Source: Aphrocallistes beatrix
Taxonomy: Eukaryota; Porifera; Hexactinellida; Sceptrulophora; Aphrocallistidae
Assembly (NCBI GenBank): GCA_963281255.1
Contig: OY725496.1
Coordinates: forward strand, 1,922,001-1,986,000
DNA: 64,000 nucleotides
Direction: 5' to 3'
The position numbers were made by a program, and so were the translations under genes. The notes under the pieces are model-generated. The model saw only the letters and a list, made by a program, of their open reading frames with translations, had not been told where the DNA came from and made no database searches. Position 1 is the stretch's first letter, and each line of letters opens with the position of its first letter. Positions 11,601-23,136 of this stretch are shown here, one piece after another.

Positions 11601-12284
11601 CCACAAATTGAGACCTAAATTTGATGTTTCACTGCTAACTCCTTTTGTAAAAATTTAAAAATTCAAATTTAAAAATCAAATACACCAACTCTTTTCTTTC
11701 CACTGGTGTAATTATTTTGGATCTAGGACGAATACCTTTCGAGTTATAAGCGATTAAGTGGGACTTCGAATCGAAAAGATAACACTCGTGGTGACCCATA
11801 AGTTCTGTTACAAGCTTCATTAGGTGTAAAATTTCTTATACTCAAACGATCTTAGTTATTATTGTCCTTAGAGATTGTAATTCGAATATTTTCAATGATT
11901 TTAAAAGATTTTTCGATTCTATGACTTAGAAATGTGTTTTGTAATGTGAGTTTTGAGAAAGAAAATGTGTCCTGGTACGCAGCGAAAATCGTGAATCAGG
12001 GCCCACTGCTTTTCAAGTTATCTTCCCAGAGTCTTCAAATTCTAGGAAAAAATTAGCCCACACATTTTCCTCGAACACTCTAGATTTGTAGAGATATAAG
12101 ATGTTCAGATCAGTGCATTTTGAAGACCTATTGGATCAGATTTTTTTGTGATGTGAAAAAAGTTGCCATTTGGGGAATTTTGCAAAATGTACCCAATTTG
12201 AACTGCAACTGAATAACTTTTCTCGTTTCTGAAAACGAATTCAGTGGATTTGTGAAATATTTCAATGGCGAATGAAAGGTACCT
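11601..12284. other. No recognised gene or repeat
   Basis: AT-rich stretch between the TTAA element and the Harbinger end. Only a 61-codon minus-strand frame of no recognisable family is present. Confidence 0.5.
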
Positions 12285-12822
12285 GGGCCCTTATTCACTA
12301 AACTTCCTAACTTAAGTTTTGCTTAACTTTAAGCAAAAACTAAATATTTGCTTAAACTTAAGCAAATATTTAGTTTTTAACTTAAGTCATGTCTGGGGTT
12401 GACTTAACTCTTAATTAATATCTTTGTAAATCGTGTTTCGGTCTATAAATTAGTATAAAAGCTTGTATGTAGTTTGATTTATTTCTGTTGTATGAATCAT
12501 TGACGTACTAGGGGTGTTTTGTCAGTTCTATCATTGTGGTATTAAAATGAAAGTTGGCGAATAACTGCTATAATTTTATTAGTATCAAATGTTTTCGAAG
12601 AGTGATTGAGATGCGTAAAGAATCGAATTGTCTAAATATATCCATGACGTATTAAAATGATCTAAATAGAAGTTGGTGAATAACTACTATAGAATATGAA
12701 TAATTATTCTACAAACGTTTTCCAGAACAAACATTTGAAAACAAACTACTATATAAACTACTGCTGGAAACAAGAACAAAATAAATTCGAAACATCTCAC
12801 GGAATAAGAAATACTGAAACTA

Positions 12823-13638
12823 ATGGCAGAAAAATCCAAACCCAGGGCGAAAAACTTTTCCTCTGAAGAAATAAGCTCCTTAGTGGATTTAATTCTAGAG
12901 AAAAAATCCCAACTGTTTGGCAGTTTGAGTGCTTCCATCAATTTCGAAGAGAAGAACACAGTTTGGGATGAAGTCGCGTCTGGATTGTCAACACTTCATG
13001 GCACATCAAGGAAACGAGACGATGTTCTCAAAAAGTGGTCCAACCTCCTGAGGAAGCATAAACCACTAATTGCCGATAAGATTGCTTCGATGAAAAAAAC
13101 TGGCGGAGGTCCCCCTGGAAGTGAGCTAACTCCACTGGAGGAGAAAATCCAAAGCATCAAAGAGAAACAATTATTCGAGGGCATCGCTTCTGGGGTAGAC
13201 ATCACGAATGAACCTACTCACTCCCAAGTATCTTATGATTCTGATCAAATGGTCACAAGCCCTCTGTTTTCAACGGATGATGAGCAACCCAACCTGGCGG
13301 GACTACCCAGCCGACAAAGAAAGTTTTCTTACCCACTATCTGGCGAAACTGCAGATATGCAACTGACAAATACTAAACAGATTTTGTTAGAGAAGGAAGA
13401 AGAGAAGTTGACTGTAGTCAAAAGAATAGAGTCAAGTTTAGAGAGAATTGAATCGCATATGCAGAGAAAAGGAGATATGTTGCAGAATCTTCCAGAGATG
13501 ATCGCAAACCAAAAAGCGATGTTATCTGCCTTGACACAGCCTCATATACATCCATTCACAGGACCATTTGCTCCGCCATCCTACCCTAAGAGTTTCCCTT
13601 CAGGACCTTTCTATCCTCCAAGTTCCAGTGATTATTAA
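12823..13638 (+). CDS. Harbinger Myb/SANT-like accessory protein, 271 aa
   Basis: In Harbinger elements this protein carries the transposase into the nucleus and to the transposon ends. The N-terminal 85 residues form a Myb/SANT-like domain: FSSEEISSLVDLILEKKSQL, then W (VWDEVASGLS), then KWSNLLRKHK, the usual three-helix layout with spaced Trp residues. A short Gly/Pro linker (GGGPPGS) follows, then acidic and polar sequence. A helical, charged segment (about residues 185-235, EKEEEKLTVVKRIESSLERI) could form a coiled coil, and the tail is rich in Pro, Phe and Ser. The first ATG opens the conserved region and the frame is intact to TAA. The partner transposase lies downstream on the opposite strand and is broken, so this gene is now an orphan. 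Confidence 0.85.
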   Translation: MAEKSKPRAKNFSSEEISSLVDLILEKKSQLFGSLSASINFEEKNTVWDEVASGLSTLHGTSRKRDDVLKKWSNLLRKHKPLIADKIASMKKTGGGPPGSELTPLEEKIQSIKEKQLFEGIASGVDITNEPTHSQVSYDSDQMVTSPLFSTDDEQPNLAGLPSRQRKFSYPLSGETADMQLTNTKQILLEKEEEKLTVVKRIESSLERIESHMQRKGDMLQNLPEMIANQKAMLSALTQPHIHPFTGPFAPPSYPKSFPSGPFYPPSSSDY

Positions 13639-13937
13639 TTTACTAATCAGTACTATTTATGTTTACTATTTATGTTCACTACTCATGTGTTTACTTTGTA
13701 ATCTTGATGATTTCAGATAACTAGTTATGATGTTGAGACAGTGAAGCAGCTTAATCAGGATACAATTGTCGAAAATAATTTCTTTAAATTAAAAATCATC
13801 GTGAATCGGGACATCATATCGGATAATCGAGACCCACCGTACTCTGAAAGTGTTCCGACGAAGCGGTTTCAACTGTATATTAAATTGTAGTTAAGAAAGG
13901 CTAATTGGAATTCAATACAATGTAAAGTCAAATAAAA

Positions 13938-14460
13938 TTAATTTGACATGCAATGATAAAGCATAATTTGCTGGAAAAATTCTGTTACTATAGCTTCCCT
14001 CATTAGGATTCCGTTTTCTGAAGGTTCCTGCAGATAATCAATGCCAGGAGTGGGTTCATCCATTGATGTTTCGAGTTCGGTCTGGAGGCCATGGTCGATA
14101 CACATGTTATGCATCACCATAGTAGCAATGATTATTTTACAACATTTTTCAGGACTTAAATGAGAGTCCCTCCTGTTTTATCCATGGACCTCCAACGACT
14201 CTTCCAAATACCGAAAGTACACTCAATTGTTTGGCGAACTTTAAGGAAAGCCCGATTATACCTTCTTTGCCCAGGTGTACCTGGAGAAGTTATATGAGTC
14301 ATTAAATTAGGACGTAATCCATACGCACTATCACCTAAGAGCCACCCATGGACAGTTTTAATCCCACCACTTGTTATCTCCCGGGTGATGCCTGATTGAC
14401 GCCAAATAAAAGCATCATGAGTACAGCCGGGCCATTTGACAACAGCATTGATCAGTGGCG
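13938..14460 (-). pseudogene. PIF/Harbinger DDE transposase (HARBI1-like), 5'-truncated
   Basis: The minus strand encodes the C-terminal part of a DDE_4 nuclease: WPGCTHDAFIWRQSGI, then the second catalytic Asp in WLLGDSAYGLRP, the conserved GQRRYNRAFLKVRQTIECTFG with the catalytic Glu, and RWRSMDKTGG. After a frameshift near 14150 the tail continues as MVMHNMCIDHGL ... EPSENGILMREAIV, as in HARBI1-like proteins. The first catalytic Asp and the N-terminal domain are absent because sequence upstream of about 14455 is unrelated. Codons continuing to 14566 in the same frame belong to the neighbouring repeat. Confidence 0.85.
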
Positions 14461-14504
14461 GCGACAGGGTATGGCGCGGTAGTGCGACCGCCCCACAAGC
14501 CAAG

Positions 14505-14751
14505 TTAAGCAAATACAAAAGTATTGGAACACATTCTAATGTGTGCCACTTTTGCCAAAGTGGCAAAACCCATTGAATACAATATTAAACAAGTGTAAAC
14601 ATTGTGATATCAATGGAAACTGTCCCTCCGACCTCTTCAAATAAACTTTTGTTGATTTCCTTCAATGGGTCCGTCTCCCTGCCACCTGTGCCACTTATGG
14701 AATATAGTGGCACACATTAGAATGTGTTCAAATACTTTTGGCCAGGCAGTG
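14505..14751. repeat. MITE with CACTGCCTGGCC-type ends, about 250 bp
   Basis: An inverted pair, GTATTNGAACACATTCTAATG near 14521 and its reverse complement near 14716, brackets inner inverted sequence (TTTTGCCAAAGTGG / CCACCTGTGCCAC). The right terminus GGCCAGGCAGTG is clear and the left is decayed. Size and termini resemble Tc1/mariner-derived MITEs. Confidence 0.55.
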
Positions 14752-17690
14752 TTATGTCTGTTCATTAGTTAGATCATCGATTTATGAATGAATTTGAAAA
14801 GTTTCTAACGGATTATAAGCATATTGTGCACGATTTCTTCCTTGTAAAATGACCCAATTTTTTTAAAAAAAAATTTATCTGCTGAATTATTTCAATTATT
14901 AATGCAGTTTTGCAGCTAACTCAGCGATTCAAATCTGTATTGAAAAAATTAAGATTGGCCTTTCCTATAATAGCTAACTTTTGACTTTTTCAACCGGTTC
15001 ATTTAACTTTTTCAGTGCAGATTTGAATCGCAGAGTTATCTGCAAAACTGCATTAATAATCGAAATAATTCAACAGATAAAAATTTTTTTGAAAAAAATT
15101 GGTCAATTTACATGGAAGAAATCGGGCACACTATGCTCACAATCCTTTAGAAACTTTTCAAATTATTTCATGAATGGATGATCTATCTAATAAACAGACA
15201 GATTTTTGAAATTTTGAAAATTGTTAAAAATTCACACTAAAACACCCGAGGAATTTTATTTTCGGCAATTTTGACACTATTTTTTTCATAATTCTCTTTC
15301 TATTCGTAATATCAAAATTCTGTCTTTTCATTATGTCTTACTCTTAGTTTTCGCTTCCATGTTGAATTTGCAAAAAGTGATAACATTTATAATTGCTGAA
15401 AAAAAGGCTCAGAAGATAGGATTTAGAAAATATTTATATATTTCACTCAATTTTCATTAATTTTAACTGCTTTAGAATAATAAACAACATGCAAATATCC
15501 TTATTCGACAACTTATAGCAGTACTTAATTTCAAAATATGGTATATCAGAAATTTTCACCATCAAAAGTGTGAAAAACTGGTCATTGATGACTGGTCACC
15601 CAAAAATAACCACATTCGATAGTATCCGCCGGAATCCCAGATAAATAACTTCTTTGTACCATGTCAGATCATCATTTGAATGCTGAATTCGTGTCCCGCA
15701 TTAAATTTCCAGCAATTTGATATATATAGACCATATTTGGAAAATTCTAGGGTTGCCCGTGCCTAGCAACGGCCAGCAATTTTTTCACATTTCTGGCCGT
15801 TGCTAGGAACCCGCAGCCAAAAAGATTCTCCAAATGTGTCCAATATATATCAAATTACTGGAAATTTAGTGCTGAGCACGAATTTAGCATTAAGGCTGGC
15901 CTTTCCTATGGGCATTTTGTTTTTTATCAAAAATTTGCCAAAATTCCTTTTTACCCATTTTAGGATCACTAAAGGGGTTCTAAACATTAATTTTGATTTT
16001 TAGAATCTCAATGCTAATATTTCGCCACTTAGAGCAACTTGTACCACCTGGTGTTGCCTAAAAAAGGACACATTTTGTCTCATATTCATAACTTCTTTGA
16101 ACCATGTCAGATCATCATTTTAATGCTAAATTCGTGCTCGGCACTAAATTTCCAGCAATTTGATATATATAGTGGGTATATTTGGAGAAATCCTTTGGCT
16201 GCGGGTTCCTAGCAATGGCCAGGAATGTGAAAAAACTTCTGGCCGTTGCTATGCACGGACATCCCAAAAATTCTCCAAATATGGTCAATATATCTATCAA
16301 ATTGCTGGAAATTTAGTGCTGAGCACGAATTTAGTATTAAAATGTGATCTGACATGGTTCGAAGAAGTTATTGATCTCGAATTCCGGCGGACACTATGGA
16401 ATGTGGTTATTTTTGGGTGGCCATCAGAAATGGCAATTTTTCCCATTTTTGATGGAGAAAAATTTGATATACCATATTTTGAAGTTAAGTAGTGCTATAA
16501 GTTGTCGAATAAGGATATTTGCATGTTATTTAATATTCCAAAGCAGTTAAAACTAATGGAAATTGAGGGACATATATAAATATTTTCTAAATCATATTTT
16601 CTGAGACTTTTTTTCAGCAATTATATAGGTGATTACTTTTTGTAAATTCAACATAGGGACGAAAACTTAACGGTTTCTGATAGATCTCGAAGAGTGGAAC
16701 ATAATGAACAGACAGAATTTTGATAATACAAATAAAAAGAGAATTGAGAAAAAATAGTGTCAAAATTACTAAAAATAAAATCCCTCGGGTGTTTGGGGTG
16801 AATTTTTAACAATTTTCAAAATTTAAAAATCTGTCTGTTCATTAGTTAGATCATCGATTTATGATTGAATTTGAAAAGTTTCTAATGGATTGTAAGCATA
16901 TTGTTTCCGATTTCTTGTAAAATGTAAAATGATTCAAATCTGCCCTGAAAAAATTAAATGAATCGGTTGAAAAAGTCAAAAGTTAGCTATCATTGGAAAG
17001 GCCAACCATAAAATGATGATCTGACATGGTTCAAAGAAGTTATGGATCTGAGTCATTTCGCTTCAAAAATGCATCCTTTTTTGGGCGACACCAGGTGGTA
17101 CAAGTGGCTCTATGTGGCGAAATATTAGCATAGAAATTCTAAAAATCGTAATTAATGTTTAGAACCCCTTTAGGGATCTAAAAATGATTAAAAAGTACTT
17201 TTGGCAAATTTATGATAAAAAACAAAATGCCCATAGTAAAGGCCAACCTTATTTCTGAATTCGTGTTTAGCATTGAATTTCTAGCGATTTGATATATATA
17301 TTAACCATATTTGGAGAATTCTTTGGTTGTCCGTGCCTAGTAACGCGATAAGGAATTTTTTCACATTCCTGGACTTTGCTAGCAACCCGCTGCCAAAAAA
17401 GTATATATCAAATGACTGGAAATTTAGTGCTGAGCACGAATTCAACATTAAAATGATGATCTGTCTTGGTTAAAAGAAGTTATAGATATAGGGAATTTCG
17501 CTTCAAAACTGTCTTTTTTAGAGTGACACCAGGTGGTACAAGTGGCTCTAAGTGGCGAAAATTGGCATTGAAAATCTAAAAATCAAAGTTAATGTCTAGA
17601 ATCCTTTACGGTTCGAAAAATGATAAAAAAGTCTTTTGGCAAATTTTTGATAAAAAACAAAATGCCCATAGGAAGAGCCAACCTTAATTA
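14752..17690. repeat. Cluster of AAGGTTGGCCTTTCC elements, several copies in both orientations
   Basis: At least three copies or part-copies of one AT-rich family share termini AAGG(T/C)TGGCCTTTCCTAT (14954, 15888, and inverted at 16994, 17245 and 17675). A near-complete unit seems to run from 15888 to about 17005. Each carries a strong internal hairpin made of GTGCCTAGCAACGGCCAG and its inverse (near 15760 and 16220), and a conserved stretch around CACTTAGAGC(C/A)ACTTGTACC. No transposase is visible, so it is a non-autonomous family of unknown superfamily. Confidence 0.7.
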
Positions 17691-17902
17691 CTCCCTTTAA
17701 GACTAAGTATTTTTAGCATTTGATCCTTTGGCACATTTCACGAGTTATCATCATTGTATATGATGACGCAATAGGAGCTTTGAAAATTTCAACCCTGTGG
17801 GAGTTAATGGTTGGGATTGTTAGATTTATTTCAGCCTCTCTCTCCTGTTATTCTTACCCGTTTCGAGTTTGTATAACCATTAGATCACATATTTTATTTT
17901 AG

Positions 17903-18552
17903 AATCTCTGTTTGAGATGCCTGCTGAATTTTTAATTGGCCTCGTAATTGAAACTACTTCTTGTTCGGAACATTTTGGTGCAACATCCCAAAATGTCAGT
18001 GAAATCATATCTTTTGCTTGGTGCCTCGTGGATGTAATCAATCGTAAAACAATATCTTTGGACCAAACATCTGTTTATCCTCTTAATTCAAATGATATGG
18101 ATTCGGATAAGTTCGAATCTCTTAAATCTGCTCCACTATTATGTGAGGTTTTATTAGAGTTAGAATCGAAAATTTCAACTATAATTGGTTCACTTGATCA
18201 AACTTGTATTATTACTGAAGACTGTTCTCCTTTGCGTAATTTATTACACCCAGAGGCTTTACGTAAAGACATTTTGTTGCATAGACTCTTTTTTACATAT
18301 TTCAATTTACAAAAAGAATATATAAAAGCTTTTAATAAATCTGGCGAAGCTGATTCCTACACTCTTAAGAAAATTGCGAGTTCCATCGGATGTATTGACT
18401 TGTCTCATACATGTAAATTTCAGCCTATCAAAATCATGTCAAAGATAATACATGCTATTTTAGATAGAAATCACAAATTCCGAAGTCCAGATATTATCAA
18501 TGAAAGTTATGAAATTTACCCATTTCCACAGGTATCTATAAAATTATCCTAA
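17903..18552 (+). CDS. Exon-like ORF resembling ERI1-type DEDDh exonuclease, catalytic residues apparently lost
   Basis: The ATG at 17917 opens 211 codons. The frame is also open upstream to a good splice acceptor (TTTTATTTTAG, ends 17902). A possible donor CAG|GTATCT lies at 18532, so the true exon may be 17903-18531. The order of segments suggests a 3'-5' exonuclease of the ERI1/PINT1 kind. FLIGLVIETTSC stands where VVDFEATC is expected. EIISFAWCLVDVINRKTI stands where EIIEFPxVLLD is expected. TYFNLQKEYIKAF resembles the family's WINLRKxY block. GCIDLSHTCKF and ILDRNHKF stand where the final G...H.G(L/I)DD block is expected. In this alignment the first Asp is Val and the later Asp residues are missing, so catalysis is unlikely. 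The homology is my judgement by eye. It could be a host exon or a captured gene piece. Its neighbours are all repeats. Confidence 0.5.
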
Positions 18553-18574
18553 ATATTTGTGATATGTAAATTAT

Positions 18575-19125
18575 GGATACCGCCCTCGAAAAAGTTGCCT
18601 GACGTAAAAAAAAAAGAAAAAACTTTTTATTATTAATTCCATTGTATTACTCTGTGGTCCACCCTCTAGTCGTATCAGTTGGATGGTATTTATTTTGTTT
18701 TTTATGAGTTAATCCCCTGAAGTTTAGCGTTACTAAAAATTGAAAAATTATTCGAGGTTTTCGGCAAATTTATCAATTAGTTTCTTACTTATTTGATATT
18801 ATGAAATGGACCACAAAATTGTTTTGGCCCCTTTGGAGATTAGATAACACAAATATTTAGAAGAAAGGGCATTATAATCCAATCAAAATAGCTTATAAGG
18901 GAGTCCATATCTAAAATGCTCCGGAAATGTCCACTATGATATCAGATATTTAGCGACAATTGCATCAGAAATAAAATTCTGATCATTTAAAAAAAAATAA
19001 TTCAGATCCGACCATTTGTTCGTGAGTTATCGCTTATTATATGTAAAGTTCGGGTATAATATCTCTCTATGGTCTCGAAAGAGGCTCATGTCATATCGTA
19101 AAAACTATTCAAGAGCTATCTTATA
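18575..19125 (-). mobile_element. TTAA-element copy 3, partial
   Basis: It begins GGATACCGCCCTCGAAAAA after TTAT (18571-18574) and follows the reverse complement of the right half of the 9665-11596 copy, with many substitutions. It stops where a TA-flanked MITE begins at 19126 and does not resume recognisably afterwards. Confidence 0.65.
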
Positions 19126-19602
19126 CACTAAGCGGACGAAAGTATTTCAACACTTGATTCTTTCCCATACAAATAATATTAAATGTATATTTTCATGAAG
19201 GGCAATACGTTCAAATTCTAAGAGATACTAAAAATCTGATTTCAGATTCGAAATCTACACATTCGAATTAGTCATAGTTGAACATGACTAATAAATTACT
19301 CAACTCAATGAACAATCTTATCAGCCTGAGCCACCATAGGTAATTCATTGCCATCATGTGTAGTGGTCAAAATGGGCGTATGTGGCATAATGTGGCACTG
19401 AATGATAATTATAAAAAGTTAGGAATTAATGATTAATTAGAAAATTAACCTGTGACTAATTTGAATGCGTATTATTCGAATCTGGAATCCGATTAGCTGT
19501 ATCCCATACCGTTTAGAAGTAACCCTCTTCGTGAATAGACCCATTTTAGTATTATTTGTATGGGAAAAAATCATGTGTTTAAATACTTTTGTCCGCTTAG
19601 TG
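19126..19602. repeat. MITE with CACTAAGCGGACGAAAGTAT ends, 477 bp
   Basis: Inverted repeats of about 45 bases begin CACTAAGCGGACGAAAGTAT on the left and end with its inverse (CTTTTGTCCGCTTAGTG) on the right. TA flanks both sides, so it is a Tc1/mariner-type MITE. It sits in the TTAA-element copy 3. Confidence 0.8.
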
Positions 19603-19839
19603 TATATTAAAATGCTAGGATTTTTTTTGTGTTTGTCTGAATTGATTGTAGAGTTGGCAAGTCGTAGAGATATGAAAATTGGCATGTAGGTGTCAAATGA
19701 TATGACGACGATTAAGTTCTGAGATCTAAGCGAAATTTTCACACCTCTACAAAAAAAATGGAGAACAATTTTTCACACCTTTTCAATACAATATACTATA
19801 TGACTTAACTCTCACAATGGAAATTATTGTACGACACTA
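19603..19839. other. No recognised gene or repeat
   Basis: AT-rich sequence leading into the 140-base tandem repeats. No supported feature. Confidence 0.5.
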
Positions 19840-20256
19840 CAATGCATATTTTCACCCCTTTATATACATATTTTCATACCATTCGACGAATTTTGTAAAA
19901 TATGCTAGAGACTAGCTTCCAACGGTATACATGGGGTTTTCAGGGGGATAGATTTCGAATATCATCTTTTCGAGTAAATTTGATGATCAATTTGTTTACT
20001 TTTGGTTGCAATAGATACATAAAGTAAACAAATCTCAAAAATATGCTATAACTTGCTTTCAACGGTTGAATTCGGGTTTTCAAGGATGTTGATTTCGAAT
20101 ATCATATTTTCGAGTGAATTTGATGATCAATTTGTTTACTTTTGTTTGCAATAGATGCATAAAGCAGACAAATTACAAAAATAGGCTAGAGACTAGCTTC
20201 CAAATGTTGACATGGGTTTTTTAGTGCTGTAGAATTCGAATATTATATTTTCGGAT
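19840..20256 (+). repeat. 140-bp tandem repeat, about three units, cut by gap
   Basis: Units start near 19891, 20031 and 20171 (period 140) and share TATGCTAGAGACTAGCTTCC and GATTTCGAATATCATATTTT. The same unit recurs at 30110-30691 at lower identity, so this is not the same locus read twice. The array is cut off by the 200-N gap. Confidence 0.8.
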
Positions 20257-20456
20257 NNNNNNNNNNNNNNNNNNNNNNNNNNNNNNNNNNNNNNNNNNNN
20301 NNNNNNNNNNNNNNNNNNNNNNNNNNNNNNNNNNNNNNNNNNNNNNNNNNNNNNNNNNNNNNNNNNNNNNNNNNNNNNNNNNNNNNNNNNNNNNNNNNNN
20401 NNNNNNNNNNNNNNNNNNNNNNNNNNNNNNNNNNNNNNNNNNNNNNNNNNNNNNNN
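20257..20456. other. Assembly gap, 200 N
   Basis: Exactly 200 N, a fixed-size scaffold gap. Sequence after it (from 20457) repeats 95-9664. Open frames that run through the N are meaningless. Confidence 1.
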
Positions 20457-20566
20457 CATCAAACCTCTCTATGGCACCGAAAGTGCTCGATGTCAATGCT
20501 TAAAAACTATTGAAGATATATAATCTATTATAATCTTAAATGAAAGGATATATATGATAATATATA

Positions 20567-21898
20567 CAGGGTGTCAGATAATTATTTTCAAAACATTGTT
20601 TTATCATTCATGGTTCAGAACCTAGAGCAACTATGACTAGCTGCATTTTGCTGGTGGAAATGAACCTAAGTAGGCTTTGACTAAATTTAAAATCATTCAT
20701 TTAAGTGGACAATTTGATTTTTAGGTTGAAAATCGTTACGTCATCATGATGACGCGACTTTTTTTATTGATTTTTATTGATTGATATTTTTACAATTATT
20801 TGCTAGATAATTTGTTCTATTATGTCTCAACTATCAAAGCGCATTCACATACGAATCTTATTAGATGGTAAAAAGCACTCGATTGAAGAAATTAGTCGAC
20901 TTGTAGGTGTGTCTATCAAGACTGTTTACAATGTAAATTCTAGCATTAAATCAGGAGTTGGGATTAAACACAAGAAAGGCGCAGGTAGACCCTCTAAACT
21001 TATTCCTCAAATAAAGAAATTTGTCGCGAAATCCATTAGCTTGGATCCTACTACCTCTATACGAACATTGACATCAAAATCACCAGTGATTATCTCTCGA
21101 GATATAGTACACAGATGTCTTCGTAACCTTGAGTACTCGAAGCCGTATCCAGTAAAAATTCCGATGTTAAGCGAAAAGAATCGCCTTTATAGGGTAGAAT
21201 GGGCTAAGTGCAATATGTCAAGAAGATGGGAACACTCAATTTTTGCTGATGAAGCTTCTATATGGCTATCAAGAGGTCGTGTCAGAATGTGGACCAAAAA
21301 AGGTCAAATTCGCCTGCAACCCACTTGCAAACATACACAGAAAATACACATCTGGGCTGCATTTTCGTCCGTAGGAACATTTCCTTTATGCATATTCACT
21401 CAAAATCTTGACTCGTCCCTATTTACAAAGATATTGGAGGTTCATTTATTAGCACAAGCAAAAGTATTTCACAATAAAGAGTGGGTTTTGGTTATGGACA
21501 ACGATCCAAAGCACACCTCGAAGGCAACAAAGGCTTGGATGAACGAAAATATGCCTAATAGGAGGTTAGAGTGGCCAAGCCAAAGTCCAGATGTTAATCC
21601 AATAGAAAATCTCTTTGGTTGGATCAAGAACGAACTGTCCAAACGCAGTCCAAAGAACATTTCGGCCCTTAAAAGTGAGCTTAATGACATTTGGAGCAAT
21701 ATCGATCCTGTATTCCTAGAGCCTTACTGGTCTTCTATGCCTAAAAGATGCCGTCTCTTAATAGATGGAGATGGTTATAAAATTGATTATTAATATATTA
21801 TCATAAATGAACACATAAAATGATTGATATATGCCTGCATCATCTACTTCTTCGCATATAATCAAATTAAAATTTGAAAATAATTATCTGACACCCTG
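20567..21898 (+). mobile_element. Tc1/mariner-type transposon, second reading
   Basis: Same ends, TA flanks (20565-20566 and 21899-21900) and flanking DNA as 205-1536. Because the flanks are shared, this is one insertion event seen twice, not two transpositions. Confidence 0.95.
20822..21793 (+). CDS. Tc1/mariner-type transposase, DD35E, 323 aa (second reading)
   Basis: Identical to the protein at 460-1431 except residue 162, which is Gln here and Lys there. The triad D143, D226 and E262 and the helix-turn-helix region are intact. The change lies outside the catalytic motifs, in the loop after the first Asp, and probably has little effect. The frame is complete. Confidence 0.95.
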   Translation: MSQLSKRIHIRILLDGKKHSIEEISRLVGVSIKTVYNVNSSIKSGVGIKHKKGAGRPSKLIPQIKKFVAKSISLDPTTSIRTLTSKSPVIISRDIVHRCLRNLEYSKPYPVKIPMLSEKNRLYRVEWAKCNMSRRWEHSIFADEASIWLSRGRVRMWTKKGQIRLQPTCKHTQKIHIWAAFSSVGTFPLCIFTQNLDSSLFTKILEVHLLAQAKVFHNKEWVLVMDNDPKHTSKATKAWMNENMPNRRLEWPSQSPDVNPIENLFGWIKNELSKRSPKNISALKSELNDIWSNIDPVFLEPYWSSMPKRCRLLIDGDGYKIDY

Positions 21899-23136
21899 TA
21901 GGTTCCTCAAACATCTCTCTGTCAAAAAGTATATATTTCTCGACTTATCATCGATTTTATTGTAATATAAATTATATGGAGAACTTTGAATATATTAGAA
22001 AATGGCGAATTTTGTCATGAAATAAGTTCCCAAAAGTAGCTATTATACTCAAACAACAATGCAATAGTCACTAGCAATGTATACAGTAATTTTGAAGCAC
22101 TCAACATGAATATTTTGGAAGTTCAAAGCATTTATCTCCAAAATTTGGTCAAAGCCCCCCATTTATGGTCTAAAGACAGATTCCTCCAAATCTCGGGAAT
22201 ATACACCCAAATTCTTAGCTCTCAATTCCTAATATACTTTTCAAGACGGTATATATCTGATTCTTAAATAATAAGTGTACTACATGGAATGGAATGCTAA
22301 GTTTTAAATTTTTATGACGTGATGACGTAGCATTTTTCGAAAATCCTAACTTTAAAACTAAAAGTCGTAGACTCTCGCTCTAACTTCCTAATATACTTTT
22401 TAGAAGCTCTTTATTCATTCTAAACCGATGAATTATACTTTGTAGTGCAAGGAATATGAATTATATTCCCTAATTGGTTCAAAATATTCGGGGTTAGAGC
22501 CCTCAAGGTAATTTGTGAATTTTCAGTATAATTTTGCTATTTTCACCAAAATCTGTTGGAATACATCTAATTCATTAGTATACATGCGATTAAATGTCCA
22601 TGGATGCTTTTATTTATCGTTAGTAGCTCATTTTACATTGTTCTTGACCTCAAAACTTCAAATCCCTATATCTCGGGACTTTAAAATTCCAAAATTAACA
22701 AAAAATTTAACTCAAAATTGCTTTGAGATAGAGGTTTGAAAATTTCAGGAGCTGTTCCATATCATTAGGCGATGAGTGTAGGACTACTCGATTTTCGATA
22801 TCTTATAAATTTGTGATTTTATTGCTGATTTCCAAAGAAAATCGGGCTTTTTTCGCCGTTTTTTGTGCTAGGGAAAAACGGAAAAAATCGACTTTGAGAC
22901 GCTGTAACTCACAAACTAGAAATGCGAACCAAATACTGTTTGGCTCAATACTCAATATTTTTTAATTGCACTACATGCCCACGCTTAACATCGTATATAT
23001 CTCTATTCTTGATATATGCTGTAAGCCAAACCTATGGATTTTTCACGGGCGGTATCATTAAATATTTTAGAAGTAGATGATAAAACCTCCCGAATTGGAT
23101 TTGCTAATTTCCGGGAGGGTTGGTAACCCTAACAGA

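Larger units (their letters stand above)
12285..14460. mobile_element. PIF/Harbinger transposon, one end missing
   Basis: The left end begins GGGCCCTTATTCACTAAAC, in the style of animal Harbinger termini, followed by a short internal hairpin of AAGCAAATATTTAG-type sequence. Inside are the two genes expected of the superfamily: a Myb-like DNA-binding protein (plus strand) and the DDE transposase (minus strand), arranged tail to tail. The right part, including the 5' half of the transposase and the terminus, is lost near 14455, where sequence resembling a hAT-type terminus (CAGTGGCGGCGACAGG) and a MITE follow. Confidence 0.8.
20457..23057 (-). mobile_element. TTAA-flanked element, second reading of copy 1
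   Basis: Same sequence as 95-2695, starting directly after the gap. It contains the Tc1-type transposon at 20567-21898 and ends before TTAA at 23058-23061. Confidence 0.7.

Noticed and set aside
9665-18578. One large composite transposon between GGATACCGCCC ends at 9665 and 18575
   Set aside because: The piece at 9665-11596 already has its own pair of ends and TTAA duplication. The 18575 end belongs to a separate, older copy.
19840-20256. CRISPR-like array in the 140-base repeats
   Set aside because: The whole unit is repeated with no unique spacers, and the genome is eukaryotic.
20193-20496. Open frames running through the N gaps (also near 36400-36700 and 59243-59748)
   Set aside because: They contain unknown bases and cannot be coding predictions.
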